A stretch of 64,000 nt of DNA from Myxococcales bacterium (GCA_020633335.1 JACKDU010000001.1:1137582-1201581), one strand, 5' to 3'; counted from the stretch's first letter, positions 1 to 9,094 are shown. Notes: generated by a model not told the origin, from the letters alone. Made by a program: numbers and translations.

Positions 1-2
1 GT

Positions 3-437
3 CATCGGGTCGTCGTCTTCGGCATTTGTAGTCCGGCGACCTACAAGATGATCAGTAAGTATACCCACGAATTCTACCCGGATTATCGCTCCCTCTCGTC
101 GCCCGCGATGCGTGAGCTCCTTGAGGCTCTGAAGGGCGGATTGGGGTATGAGACGCTTCCGGGGAGGCCATTCGTGGTGAGAAACGAGATGTGGCGTCGA
201 AACGAAGACCCGACGGAGCCGGAGCGGTGGCGGCGGGACCCGAGCCCGCACCTTCGATTCTATTTGGAGCAGTGCGGTGACTCGGGAGCCGAGGGGAGCG
301 CGCTCCTCACGGTGATCCCCGCGAACCTGCGCAACGCGGTGCTCACCGCGGGGGCGCTCGTCGTCGGCAAGGCACGCGATCGGATTCGTCGCTTGTGGCG
401 AGCTTCGCCGCCTCGTGGGGCTGAGCGGCGACTCTGA
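3..437 (+). CDS. Hypothetical protein, 5' end possibly outside window
   Basis: I do not recognise this protein. The first in-frame ATG is at 48, giving 129 residues, but the frame stays open to the left edge and the upstream codons read as plausible protein (RVVVFGICSPATYK). The true start may therefore lie before the window. The ORF is rich in charged and aromatic residues in its first half (EFYPDY, RNEMWRRNEDP), followed by a short hydrophobic stretch (NAVLTAGALVVG) and an Arg-rich tail. There is no signal peptide or known motif. It runs toward two decayed minus-strand frames (260-785), so the region may be a rearrangement junction. Confidence 0.5.
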   Translation, partial: HRVVVFGICSPATYKMISKYTHEFYPDYRSLSSPAMRELLEALKGGLGYETLPGRPFVVRNEMWRRNEDPTEPERWRRDPSPHLRFYLEQCGDSGAEGSALLTVIPANLRNAVLTAGALVVGKARDRIRRLWRASPPRGAERRL

Positions 438-459
438 GCGTCTTCTGGGTTGTGCGTCG

Positions 460-556
460 AGGCCGCACCGCCGATGTCGACGAACTCGCCGCCGCCGCGG
501 CGGAGGGCGCGGAGGAGGTCCTCGCGGTCAGCCGCGGTCGGCCGTGGCTGGGTCAT
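460..556 (-). pseudogene. Truncated nucleotidyltransferase-like remnant
   Basis: A frame starting at ATG 556 reads MTQPRPTAADREDLLRAL, then GGGEFVDIGGAA. This resembles the N-terminus of small nucleotidyltransferase (AbiEii/MNT-like) proteins, which begin with a helix and a FVxxGG strand-loop. After about 32 residues the likeness stops: no catalytic DxD follows, and the remaining codons down to the stop at 260 look like the shadow of the opposite-strand gene. The start overlaps the end of the small protein at 528-785, an arrangement typical of two-gene pairs of this kind. The family assignment rests on one short motif and is weak. Confidence 0.3.
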
Positions 557-785
557 GGTCGGCCCTGCGGAGGCGGGCGAGCGCGCGGGCGCTTCGGGTG
601 CAGGATCGCAGGCGCTCGAGCGGGGTCAGGCTGAGTGACCAGCGGAGGAGGCTCAGGTCGATCTCGTAGGAGGCCTGGACGATGTCGGGGTCGAGGGCCG
701 CGAGCCGGGCCTCGATGACGGCGATGGCGGTCGGGGGGCGCGCTGAGTCGTCGGCGAGGGGGAGCTTGGGAGCCACTGTCGGCAC
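528..785 (-). CDS. Small hypothetical protein (85 aa), partner of decayed gene
   Basis: Reading from GTG 785, this 85-residue protein contains the segment LDPDIVQASYEIDLSLLRW followed by LTPLERLRSCTRSARALARL, an amphipathic helical block. From memory, short proteins with a DxSLLRW...LxPxERL pattern often precede nucleotidyltransferase-like genes and overlap them, as this one overlaps the remnant starting at 556. It would then be the companion of a toxin-antitoxin-like pair whose second member has been lost. An upstream start is unlikely because the frame there overlaps the beta-propeller fragment. Function unknown. Confidence 0.4.
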   Translation of the reverse strand: MPTVAPKLPLADDSARPPTAIAVIEARLAALDPDIVQASYEIDLSLLRWSLSLTPLERLRSCTRSARALARLRRADHDPATADRG

Positions 786-829
786 CGTAGGGCGCTTCAG
801 CCGGAGCGATCGAACGAGCAGAGCGCGGG

Positions 830-1440
830 CTATTGCGGCTTGCCGACCCGGAGGACCGCGCCGGCCTCGAAGTCGGTGAAGAAGATGTGGGTCTCGGAGA
901 GCGCGATGACTGTGGGCGCCATGAGGCCGTCCACCCATACGGTCGGGTCTGCGCCCTGGAGATCGGCGAACGAGACGGTGTGGTTGACGACGCTGGACCA
1001 GTAGAGGTGGGTCTCGTCGAGCGCGAGGGCCCAGAGGCCAGCAATCTCGGGGGAGACGAGCGCCTCCGAGAGGCCCCCCGCCAGGGGGGCGCGGAAGACT
1101 CCTCCGCCGATCCCGGAGCTCACCCAGTAGAGGTCGTCGCCGTCTCTCGTCAGCGTCCGTGATGTGCCGATGGTCTGCGTCAACGTGACCGCCGCTCCGC
1201 CATCCTTCGGCATCGTCCGCACCTCGAGGGTCGCTCCGTTCTCGATCCAGCGGAGCGAGTCTCCATCGAGGAGGAGCGTGCTCGGCTTGTCGAGCCCCGT
1301 GAGGAGCTCCTCGACGTCACCGCCCGTCAGGGGGGCGCGCGCGAGCTTGCCGTCGAGGCCGGATTCGATCCAATAGATGTAGGTCGCGTCGCTCGCCAGC
1401 GCCCACGCCTTGGGGCGTCCGGAGGCGATCGCCGCCCCAC
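830..1440 (-). pseudogene. 5'-truncated beta-propeller protein fragment
   Basis: About 200 residues of clear repeat protein are visible: blocks such as ATYIYWIESGLDGKL, DDLYWVSSGIGGGVF, ETHLYWSSVVNHTV and ETHIFFTDFEAGAVL recur every 40-50 residues. This is the YWxxxxxxxV...R blade pattern of TolB/YncE-like or LDL-receptor-YWTD-like propellers. Only about four blades remain. The frame runs upstream into the end of the FG-GAP gene (stop at 1452) in a different frame. I find no ATG or GTG in frame between 1452 and the first blade, so the N-terminal half and start appear lost. It ends normally with a TAG at 830-832. A complete gene with a cryptic start is possible but less likely. Confidence 0.55.
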
Positions 1441-1451
1441 TGCGTCGCCCG

Positions 1452-3887
1452 CTAGCCCGCGACCGCGCACTTGCCCGAGCCGCTCGCCTTGTTGTTCTCC
1501 GGCCGGCACTCCTGCCAGGTCTTCTCCATGTCGTCGTCATCGACGACGACGAAGACGTCGACGTTGCCGACCTTGACCGGCCCCGGCGGGTTCGGGAGCA
1601 CGAGGAGCACGTCCTCGCCCTCGGCCGGGTAGAGCGCCTTGGTGGTCGCGCCCATCCCGAGCTTGGTGCCGCCCATGTCGGGGTCGCCGGCGTAGAAGCC
1701 GACGACGATCCCGGGCGGGACCGCGGCCTGGCCGAGGTTCCGCACCCGGGCGATGAGCGTGTACTCGTCGAAGCAGTCGACCAGGACCTTGGCGACGAGG
1801 TCGGGGGCCGCGAACTCGCCGGCGGGTTGGACGTTCTGGCGGTAGTTGTTGAGGCGGGGGACCGTCCAATTCGGGGTCTCGGCGGTCGGCACCGCGCCGC
1901 TCTCGTCGATGTTGGTCACGTGGTAGGTGTGCTGGTTCCAGATCCGCCGGGTCCGCACCCACGAGCCGCTGGCCGAGCCGAAGATCCGGATCCCCGACTG
2001 CTTCGTCGCGTCGTCGGGGCAGGTGACCCCGTAGGCGTTGGAGGCGACGATGATGTCGGCCTGGCCGTCGTTGTCGACGTCGGCGACCAGCGGGTACTCC
2101 CAGAGGGTGCCGGTGGTGTTGCAGGTCGACTCGATCAGGTTGTCGCCGCTCTGCCCGTCGTACATCCAGAGGTGGTACTCGTCGGAGTAGATCACCTCGG
2201 CCTTGCCGTCGCCGTTGAAGTCGAAGACCGAGGAGCCGGTGACCGCCGACGAGCAGTCGTGGGTCTCCTTGAACCACGCGACGACCTCGTTGTTGGGGAT
2301 CAGGCCGTCGAGGATCTTCTTGCCGTCGAAGACGACGTAGCCGACCGCCCCGGCGGCGCCGATGTCGGGGATCCCGTCGCCGTTGAAGTCGGCGACCGTC
2401 GGCGCGCCGCCGCCGTACTCCGAGCCGGCGTTGCAGAAGGCCTTGGTCGAGATCCCGTTGTTGATGTCGACGCCCTTGCGGAGGATCTTCGCGCCGTCGG
2501 GGCTCTGGGCGTCGTAGCGGACCAGCGACATCGTGTGCGGGCCGCTCGACGAGATGATCACGACCTCGGGGATCCCGTCCTTGTCGAAGTCGCCGACCCC
2601 GTGGTAGCCGGGCGCGATCGCGTTCGCCGGCTCCTGGACCTTGTCGGCCCGGAGATCCCAGAGCACGGTGCCGTCGGCGCGGTAGGCCCGCTGGCCGTCG
2701 GTGACGTCGAGGAATCCGTCGCCGTCGAGGTCGGAGAGGCCGGTGAGCTTGGCCCCCCAGGTGCTCGTCGGGTCGAGCTCCTTCTTGACCGCGCCGGTCT
2801 TGCCGTCGAGGAGGGTCCAGCCGACCAGCACCTCGGGGGTGCCGTCCTGATCGACGTCGCCGATCGCCGGGCTCTCGTAGCCGCAGTGCACCTTGCCGAC
2901 GTCGAGCTGCGACCAGAAGGGCGAGCCGTCGGCCTTGAAGGCGATCACCCCGGTGTTCTGGGCGAGCGCGTCGCAGCAGCTCTGGCCGCCGGGCCCCGGG
3001 TTGGCGCAGGCGACGATCTCGGGGACGCCGTCGCCGTCGAGGTCGCCGCCCGCGAGGCCGCCGCCCGGCTGGGTGACGTCGGCGAGCGCCCACTTCTCGA
3101 CGACCTCGCCGCCGACCACCGAGATCGCGTGGAGGGTCCCCTGCTTGTAGTAGGCGCCGCCCGTGAAGGTGCTGAAGAGGAGCTCGGGGATGTCCTTCTC
3201 GTTGACCTTGCCGTCGCAGTTGTCGTCGTCGAGCTGGATGACGATCGGCGTCATCATCACGTCGGAGGAGGTCGGCGGGAGGACCTCGCCGCCCCAGGCG
3301 TACTTGAGCTCGATCGCGAAGTCGTCGACCGGCGGCTTGACCTCGCATTGGGCGAGGCAGGTGATCGCGTCGGGGTCGGGCTCGACCCCCTCCTCGCACT
3401 CGGGCGGCTGCGGCAGGCACTTGCCGGTCGCCAGCGAGGCGCCGCCCATGCACATCGGGTCGGGGGGCTCGCGCTCCTCGCCGAGGGTGTACTCGCAGTA
3501 GTTGTCCTCGGGGCAGTCGGTCGCGTCGACGCAGGTCGCCCCCGGGACCACGCACTTCTGGAACGAGCAGACCTCGCCGCCGCCGCAGCAGATCGCGCCG
3601 CAGACCAGCTCGGTCGGGCAGCAGACGCCGTCGATGCAGACGCCGTCCTCACAGGTCGCCTCGCAGCTCGGGCCCATGTCGGGGAGAGGGCCGGTGGTCG
3701 CGAGGGTCTCGGTGCCGGTGCTGACGTCGGTGGTCGAGCCGCTGGTGGTCGTCTGGGTCGCCGAGACCGTCGTGATCGTGGTCTGGGTCTCGCTCTCTCC
3801 CGCGTCGGGGCCGTGACAGGCGAGCGCGAGCGTGGTCACCCAGAGGAGCCGCGACGGACGGAGAGGGCGGGGCGAGTCGAAGAGCAT
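1452..3887 (-). CDS. FG-GAP/VCBS-repeat lipoprotein
   Basis: An 811-residue predicted surface lipoprotein. The signal peptide ends in a lipobox (LALAC, Cys24), followed by a Thr/Ser-rich linker (about 30-70) and a Cys-rich segment (about 73-170, CEDGVCIDGVCC, CGAICCGGGEVC). A long FG-GAP/VCBS beta-propeller region follows, with repeated calcium-loop motifs such as DLDGDGVPEI, DVDQDGTPEV, DLDGDGFLDV, DFDKDGIPEV, DFNGDGIPDI, DFNGDGKAEV and DVDNDGQADI. The C-terminal 120 residues look like a CARDB/adhesion-type beta domain (LVAKVLVDCFDEYTLIARVRN). Such proteins in myxobacteria are cell-surface proteins of unknown ligand. ATG 3887 is preceded by GGAAGG at a good distance. Expression is probably monocistronic. 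Confidence 0.9.
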   Translation of the reverse strand: MLFDSPRPLRPSRLLWVTTLALACHGPDAGESETQTTITTVSATQTTTSGSTTDVSTGTETLATTGPLPDMGPSCEATCEDGVCIDGVCCPTELVCGAICCGGGEVCSFQKCVVPGATCVDATDCPEDNYCEYTLGEEREPPDPMCMGGASLATGKCLPQPPECEEGVEPDPDAITCLAQCEVKPPVDDFAIELKYAWGGEVLPPTSSDVMMTPIVIQLDDDNCDGKVNEKDIPELLFSTFTGGAYYKQGTLHAISVVGGEVVEKWALADVTQPGGGLAGGDLDGDGVPEIVACANPGPGGQSCCDALAQNTGVIAFKADGSPFWSQLDVGKVHCGYESPAIGDVDQDGTPEVLVGWTLLDGKTGAVKKELDPTSTWGAKLTGLSDLDGDGFLDVTDGQRAYRADGTVLWDLRADKVQEPANAIAPGYHGVGDFDKDGIPEVVIISSSGPHTMSLVRYDAQSPDGAKILRKGVDINNGISTKAFCNAGSEYGGGAPTVADFNGDGIPDIGAAGAVGYVVFDGKKILDGLIPNNEVVAWFKETHDCSSAVTGSSVFDFNGDGKAEVIYSDEYHLWMYDGQSGDNLIESTCNTTGTLWEYPLVADVDNDGQADIIVASNAYGVTCPDDATKQSGIRIFGSASGSWVRTRRIWNQHTYHVTNIDESGAVPTAETPNWTVPRLNNYRQNVQPAGEFAAPDLVAKVLVDCFDEYTLIARVRNLGQAAVPPGIVVGFYAGDPDMGGTKLGMGATTKALYPAEGEDVLLVLPNPPGPVKVGNVDVFVVVDDDDMEKTWQECRPENNKASGSGKCAVAG

Positions 3888-4049
3888 CGGCGCCTTCCAT
3901 CAGAGCACGTCGCCGCCGCCGAGGAAAAGGGCGATCCGGGACCACGAGTGGGGGGGAGGGGCCCCGGTCACGTCAGCCCGGGCGCGCGAGGTGCGTGGCG
4001 AGGCCGCCCTCCTGGGGCAAGATGCCACGCGCCGCGGCGCCACGGCGCT

Positions 4050-4814
4050 CTAGCGCTGCGGCCGCTGCATCGACGTGTTGAAGATGTTCTCGAGGCGACC
4101 GAGCTCGTCCGACTGGATCAGGAAGCCGGTGAAGTCGGCCATGTCCTCGAGGAGGGCGACCGCGCGGATCGTCGCGCCCTCGTGGTCGATGTCCTTGAGG
4201 CGGCGGCAGAACGAGACGTTCACCATCCGCACCTCCTCGAAGTAGGCGATCAGCTCCTCGAGGTCCCAGTCGGCCGGCTCGCCGCGGCGGTAGGCGAAGT
4301 ACTGGGCGACCAGGTACATCGCCAGGAAGCGGTAGATGGTCTCGTCGGCGTTGGCGAAGGGGAGGTGGGTCTCGACCATCGGCTTCATGCGGCCGAGGAT
4401 CGGGCAGCCGGAGGAGGCCATCACCAGGCCCATGAGCGCGCTCAGGCCCTTCTGGAGCGGCGCCTCCTTCGAGATCGTCCGCAGCTTCGAGCGCACCTGG
4501 ACCAGCACGTTGTCCTGGGCCGGGATGTCCTTGAAGAAGTCGGTGAGGTGGACCATCGCCTTGGCCACCGGGCAGTGCGGGCTCTGCCGCGGGGTCAGCG
4601 GGCAGTTCGGGCACTGGTGGAACTCGAGGGCGATCCAGGGCGGGTAGCCGGCGCGCGGCTCGTTCTGGATGTTCAGGGTGTCGTAGTCGAGGCTGACCTG
4701 GAAGTTCTTCCGCGAGCCGTCCGGGAAGATGAACTCGTAGGTGTAGACGATCGCCTCGCCGTCGCGCCCGTCGGCGCTCTCGGGGTCTAGCTCGTCATCC
4801 TGGGGCATCGGCAT
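4050..4814 (-). CDS. DUF6901-like conserved protein
   Basis: A 254-residue cytoplasmic protein without signal or membrane segments. It opens with YTYEFIFPDGSRKNFQVSLD, continues with LEFHQCPNCPLTP and HCPVAKAMV (possible metal-binding cysteines), then SALMGLVMASSGCPILGRMKPM and a helical C-terminal half (DETIYRFLAMYLVAQYF). This order matches my memory of the DUF6901 family, found in Geobacter and other deltaproteobacteria. Its function is unknown; the CPxCP...HCP cluster and a later conserved SGCP suggest metal or redox chemistry. Two in-frame ATGs (4814 and 4808) are both possible starts. Family naming is from memory and was not checked by search. Confidence 0.8.
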   Translation of the reverse strand: MPMPQDDELDPESADGRDGEAIVYTYEFIFPDGSRKNFQVSLDYDTLNIQNEPRAGYPPWIALEFHQCPNCPLTPRQSPHCPVAKAMVHLTDFFKDIPAQDNVLVQVRSKLRTISKEAPLQKGLSALMGLVMASSGCPILGRMKPMVETHLPFANADETIYRFLAMYLVAQYFAYRRGEPADWDLEELIAYFEEVRMVNVSFCRRLKDIDHEGATIRAVALLEDMADFTGFLIQSDELGRLENIFNTSMQRPQR

Positions 4815-5046
4815 GGGCTTTGTCGTCGACCGGGCCGGGGGGTAGGAGGTGCGGCAAGGCCGCCGCCGGGCTCGGAGGCGCGCCGACGACCGAGCAGGGG
4901 CGAGCGTAGCCGGTTCGCCGGCCCCGATCTAGCCGGGAAGTCGCGGCTTCTGGATACGTGTATGTCCATGTGGCACACGACCGGCGCGGCTCGCTCTCGC
5001 CACGCGCACGTTGCTCTGCGCGCTTGCGATCGCCTACCGTGAGGTC

Positions 5047-5982
5047 ATGGCACGAGGTGATCGTTCGAGCGTCTCCGCCCTGCTGATGGCCGCGGCCCTC
5101 CTCGTCGGCGGCTGCGGGGGGGACGACGGCGTCGGCTCCTTCAGCGCGAGCGCGCCCGGGATCACGAGCGTGAGCGCGAGCGCGAGCGCGAGCGCGAGCA
5201 TGTCGTCGACGAGCGCGGCCGCGAGCGGCGGGACCACCGACGGGGCCGACACCAGCGGCGGGGCGGCGAGCGGCGGCGACCTCTGCGGCAACGGCATCTG
5301 CGACGGCCTCGAGTACTGCGTCAACTGCCCGGCCGACTGTGGCCCCTGCGCGCCGGTGTGCGGCGACGGGGTCTGCGGCGGCGAGGACTGCACGAGCTGC
5401 CCGGGGGACTGCGGCGCCTGCGACCCCTTCTGCGGCGATAAGAGCTGCAACGGCAACGAGAACTGCTTCAACTGCCCGGGGGACTGCGGCGAGTGCGACG
5501 CGGCCTGCGGCGACGCCGAGTGCAACGGCACCGAGAACTGCTTCAACTGCCCGGGGGACTGCGGCGAGTGCCCGGCGACCTGCGGCGACGCCGAGTGCCA
5601 GAACGGCGAGACCTGCGTCAACTGCAAGCAGGACTGCGGCGAGTGCCCGCCGATCTGCGGCGACGCCAAGTGCAGCGGCAACGAGACCTGCTCCTCCTGC
5701 GCGAACGACTGCGGGACGTGCCCGCCGAAGTGCGGCGACGGCCAGTGCAACGGCGCCGAGACCTGCTCGTCGTGCGAGCAGGACTGCGACAAGTGCCCGA
5801 ACACCTGCCCCTGCAAGCAGGGCGACCCCAACTTCAACAACTTCTGCCACTGGGGCCCGAAGACCAACGGCTGTCCGATGACGATGCCGGGCGGCTACTG
5901 CGATCCCAACGGCGACGGCTCCTACCAGGACGGCGACTGGAACAAGGGCTACTACGAGTACATGGCGGCCTGCGGCGGCTGA
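5047..5982 (+). CDS. Cys-repeat lipoprotein (seven CGDxxCxGxExCxxC repeats)
   Basis: A 311-residue predicted lipoprotein. ATG 5047 gives a clean signal peptide with lipobox LVGGC (Cys23); a longer frame from 5011 adds residues that do not fit a signal. A Ser/Ala and Ser/Thr linker follows, built partly from a hexanucleotide repeat. Then come seven tandem repeats of about 24 residues with six cysteines each, of the type CGDAECNGTENCFNCPGDCG. The final 55 residues (CPCKQGDPNFNNFC, YCDPNGDGSYQDGDW) form a separate small Cys-containing domain. Each repeat is likely a disulfide-stabilised knot on the cell surface. It is related in style, but not identical, to the DUF4215 repeats elsewhere in the window. 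Ligand unknown. Confidence 0.88.
   Translation: MARGDRSSVSALLMAAALLVGGCGGDDGVGSFSASAPGITSVSASASASASMSSTSAAASGGTTDGADTSGGAASGGDLCGNGICDGLEYCVNCPADCGPCAPVCGDGVCGGEDCTSCPGDCGACDPFCGDKSCNGNENCFNCPGDCGECDAACGDAECNGTENCFNCPGDCGECPATCGDAECQNGETCVNCKQDCGECPPICGDAKCSGNETCSSCANDCGTCPPKCGDGQCNGAETCSSCEQDCDKCPNTCPCKQGDPNFNNFCHWGPKTNGCPMTMPGGYCDPNGDGSYQDGDWNKGYYEYMAACGG
5172..5199 (+). repeat. In-frame hexanucleotide tandem repeat (GAGCGC)
   Basis: Four full copies of GAGCGC plus a partial fifth encode the Ser-Ala linker of the Cys-repeat lipoprotein. Copy-number change would lengthen or shorten the linker without breaking the frame. Confidence 0.8.
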
Positions 5983-6025
5983 TCGCCGCCCTCCGGCGGT
6001 CGCCGCCGGGGTATCTTCGCCGCCG

Positions 6026-9000
6026 ATGCGCCACCGCGGCCTCCTCGCGCTCTTCTTCCTCTCGGGCCTGAGCGGCCTGATCTACGAGTCGATCTGGTCG
6101 CGCTACGTCCGCCTCTTCGTCGGCTCGGCGGCGACCGCCCAGGTGCTGGTGCTCAGCCTCTTCATGGGCGGGATGAGCCTGGGGGCGCTGATCGCCGCCC
6201 GCCGCCTCACGAAGATCCGGCGGCCGATCCGGGCCTACGGGCTCATCGAGGGCGGGATCGGCCTCTACGCGCTGATCTTCCCGCTCCTCGCCGAGCAGGT
6301 GATCCGCCTCTGCTACGACGTGATCTTCCCGGCGCTCGGCGGCGGTGAGGCGGTCGCGGCGGTCAAGTGGGGCTTCGCCGGCCTCCTCATCCTCGTCCCC
6401 TGCGTGCTCCTGGGGATGACCTTCCCGCTGATGAGCGCCGGGATCATCCGCGAGGATCGGGCGCGCTCCGGCGAGATCCTCAGCCTCCTCTACTTCACCA
6501 ACAGCCTCGGCGCGGCGCTCGGCGCCCTCCTCTCGGGCTTCGCGCTGGTCGCCGCGGTCGGCCTCCCGGGGACCCTGGCGGTCGCCGGCGCGATCAACCT
6601 GGGGATCATGGCGCTCGCGCTCCGCCACCGCGGGGAGGCGCCGCCGATCACCGCCGAGGCGCCGGCGATCGCCGCGGCCGACGGCGACGGGGCGGGGTCG
6701 GGCGAGGCCGGGCCCCGCCGCCTCGTCCTCCTCCTCCTCGCGCTCGCCCTCGGCACCGGCCTCTCGTCGTTCATGTACGAGATCGGCTGGATCCGCCTCC
6801 TCTCGCTGATCATCGGCTCGGCGACCCACTCCTTCGAGGTGATGCTCTCGGCCTTCGTCTTCGGCCTCGCGGTCGGCGGCCTCTGGGTGCGCCGGCGGAT
6901 GGACGCGTTCCGCGAGCCCGAGATGATCCTCGGCCTCGTCCAGATCCTGATGGGGATCGCGGCGATCGCCACGCTGCCGCTCTACCGCCTGGGGATCCAG
7001 GTGCTCGGCGTCCTGATGTCGCCGGAGACCCACACGGTCGGCATGTGGTACGCGTTCAACGGCCTCCGCTACGTCATCTGCCTCCTGATCATGCTGCCGG
7101 CGACCTTCTGCGCCGGCATGACCCTGCCGCTGATCACCCACGTGCTCCTCCGCCGCGGCCAGGCCGAGGGGGTGATCGGCCGGGTCTACGGGCTCAACAC
7201 CCTCGGCTCGATCGCCGGCGCGATCGCGGCCGGGCTGGTGCTCCTGCCGCTCATCGGCCTCAAGAACGTGATCGTCGCCGGCGCGGCGATCGACGTGATC
7301 CTCGGGCTCCTCCTCCTCCGCGAGCTCAGCCGGCGGGCGGCGCCGGTCGCCGGCCTGCGGGGGGCGACGATCCGCGCGAGCGTCGGCGCCGGGGTGGCGA
7401 TCGCCTTCGGCCTCGGGGTCGTCCGCCTCGATCCGATGGTGCTCACCTCGACGGTCTTCCGCCACGGCCGCACCCGCCTCGGACCCGACTTCCGCCTGGT
7501 CTCCTACGTCGACGGCCGGACCGCGTCGGTGACGATGGTCGCCCAGGAGAGCCGGCAGGGGTACCGGGTGCTCTACACCAACGGCAAGCCCGACGCCTCG
7601 GTGGTCCTCGATCGCTACCCGGAGGGCCGCGATCCCCAGCTCGGCCCCGACCTCGCCGGCGACGAGCCCAACCAGATCCTGGTCGGCCTGATCCCGCTGA
7701 TGGCGCGGCCCGAGACCACCGACGCCGCGCTCATCGGCTTCGGCTCCGGTGTCACCTGCCACGTCCTCCTCGGCTCGCCGACCCTGGAGCGCCTCGACAC
7801 CATCGAGATCGAGCCGGAGATGGTCGCCGCCTCGCGCGAGCTGATGCCGGTCAACCACCGGGCCTACGAGGACCGCCGCAACCACTTCCACTTCGACGAC
7901 GCCAAGGCCTTCTTCGCCGGCGCCGCCCGCCGCTACGACCTGATCATCTCGGAGCCGACCAACCCCTGGGTGAGCGGGGTGTCGAGCCTCTTCACCGTCG
8001 AGTTCTACCGCGAGATCAAGCGCTACCTGAAGCCGGGCGGGGTCTTGGGGCAGTGGATCCAGGGCTACGAGCTCTCCGACGAGCTCCTGCTGACGGTGCT
8101 CGCGGCCCTCGACCGCGAGTTCGCCGACTACCTCGTGCTCCGGGTCGGCGACTCCGACTGGGTGATCCTCGCCAGCGACGCGCCGATCGCCCCGCCCTCG
8201 GGCGCGCCGATCGCCTGGCCGGCGCTCGCCGAGGAGCTCAAGGTCCTCGGGATCCACGACGTCGCCCAGGTCGACGCGCTGATGGTCGCCAACAAGCGGA
8301 TGCTCCACGCCTTCCTCGCCGATCGGCCGGCCAACGCCGACGCCCGCCCGCTCCTCGACAACGGGGCCGAGCGCGCGCGCTTCCTCCAGGTCTCGTCGGG
8401 CTTCCTCCACTCCCTGCGCTGGACCCCGGCGCCGCTCCTCGAGGTCTTCGGCGGGGTCGCGCGGCGGCCCTACCCGATCGGTGGGATCGGCGATCTCCGC
8501 GACCCCCACGTGCTCCTCGAGGCCGAGCGGGCCGCCGGCCTGATGCGCCGCTTCGTCGACCCGGACGCGCCCGCCTCCCGCGACCTCGGCCTCGAGGCGA
8601 TGACCCTCTGGCACGCCCAGCATGGGCGCCTCGGGACCAAGGATGAGAGCTGGGATCTCTGGGCGCGGCGCACCTACGCGGTCTACAACCAGGTCTCGCC
8701 CTACCTCGATCTGGCGGCGACGCCCTGGTGGCAGGAGGTGCTGCGGACGGTCGAGGACCGCGACGCGCCCGTGCTCCTGGAGGACGCGATCGATCTCCTC
8801 GACGCGCTGATCCGCCGCGAGGGCCCGCGCCTCCAGGCGGCGGTCGAGCGCTCGCTGGCGACCCCCGAGGATCTGATCTCGCCCGGGCTCCAGGCGATCG
8901 CCGGCGGAATCGCGCTCGAGCTGAACGGCGCGGACGCGGCGACGCGGCGGGCCTTCGCGCATGAGCACATGCAGGCACCCGCGATGGAGGAGCCGAGCAG

Positions 9001-9058
9001 CGACGTCCTCGCGTTCACGGCCCTCCACGACTACGTCGCGGGGGTGTCGGCGCCGTGA
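6026..9058 (+). CDS. Membrane-fused spermidine-synthase-like protein
   Basis: A 1010-residue protein. Residues 1 to about 470 hold many hydrophobic segments typical of the MFS-like membrane part of fused spermidine synthase-like proteins (FFLSGLSGLIYESIWSRYV at the N-terminus is characteristic). Residues about 490-710 form a Rossmann aminopropyltransferase-like domain: IGFGSGVT (nucleotide loop), DTIEIEPEM, FDDAKAFF and ISEPTNPWVSGV. In true SpeE the catalytic motif has an Asp (STDP type); here it is SEPTNPW, as in the membrane-fused family, so spermidine synthesis is doubtful. The last 300 residues are an uncharacterised helical extension. The start lies 43 nt after the preceding gene, possibly as a transcriptional unit. 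Substrate unknown. Confidence 0.87.
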   Translation: MRHRGLLALFFLSGLSGLIYESIWSRYVRLFVGSAATAQVLVLSLFMGGMSLGALIAARRLTKIRRPIRAYGLIEGGIGLYALIFPLLAEQVIRLCYDVIFPALGGGEAVAAVKWGFAGLLILVPCVLLGMTFPLMSAGIIREDRARSGEILSLLYFTNSLGAALGALLSGFALVAAVGLPGTLAVAGAINLGIMALALRHRGEAPPITAEAPAIAAADGDGAGSGEAGPRRLVLLLLALALGTGLSSFMYEIGWIRLLSLIIGSATHSFEVMLSAFVFGLAVGGLWVRRRMDAFREPEMILGLVQILMGIAAIATLPLYRLGIQVLGVLMSPETHTVGMWYAFNGLRYVICLLIMLPATFCAGMTLPLITHVLLRRGQAEGVIGRVYGLNTLGSIAGAIAAGLVLLPLIGLKNVIVAGAAIDVILGLLLLRELSRRAAPVAGLRGATIRASVGAGVAIAFGLGVVRLDPMVLTSTVFRHGRTRLGPDFRLVSYVDGRTASVTMVAQESRQGYRVLYTNGKPDASVVLDRYPEGRDPQLGPDLAGDEPNQILVGLIPLMARPETTDAALIGFGSGVTCHVLLGSPTLERLDTIEIEPEMVAASRELMPVNHRAYEDRRNHFHFDDAKAFFAGAARRYDLIISEPTNPWVSGVSSLFTVEFYREIKRYLKPGGVLGQWIQGYELSDELLLTVLAALDREFADYLVLRVGDSDWVILASDAPIAPPSGAPIAWPALAEELKVLGIHDVAQVDALMVANKRMLHAFLADRPANADARPLLDNGAERARFLQVSSGFLHSLRWTPAPLLEVFGGVARRPYPIGGIGDLRDPHVLLEAERAAGLMRRFVDPDAPASRDLGLEAMTLWHAQHGRLGTKDESWDLWARRTYAVYNQVSPYLDLAATPWWQEVLRTVEDRDAPVLLEDAIDLLDALIRREGPRLQAAVERSLATPEDLISPGLQAIAGGIALELNGADAATRRAFAHEHMQAPAMEEPSSDVLAFTALHDYVAGVSAP

Positions 9059-9060
9059 GC

Positions 9061-9094
9061 GCGCCGCGTCGTCGCGCGCCGCGTCGTCGCGCGC
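9061..9094. repeat. 15-bp tandem repeat
   Basis: Two exact copies of a 15-bp unit (gcgccgcgtcgtcgc) plus four more bases lie directly after the stop of the spermidine-synthase-like gene. No function is evident. Confidence 0.7.

Noticed and set aside
1410..4790. A plus-strand open frame of over 1100 codons antisense to the FG-GAP gene
   Set aside because: It is rich in Val/Asp/Arg/Ala/Gly in the pattern expected from reading GC-rich codons backwards, has no domain, and the opposite frame has clear FG-GAP motifs.
6026..9058. Annotation as spermidine synthase speE
   Set aside because: The catalytic Asp motif is replaced by SEPTNPW and the N-terminal half is a polytopic membrane domain, so the reaction cannot be assumed.
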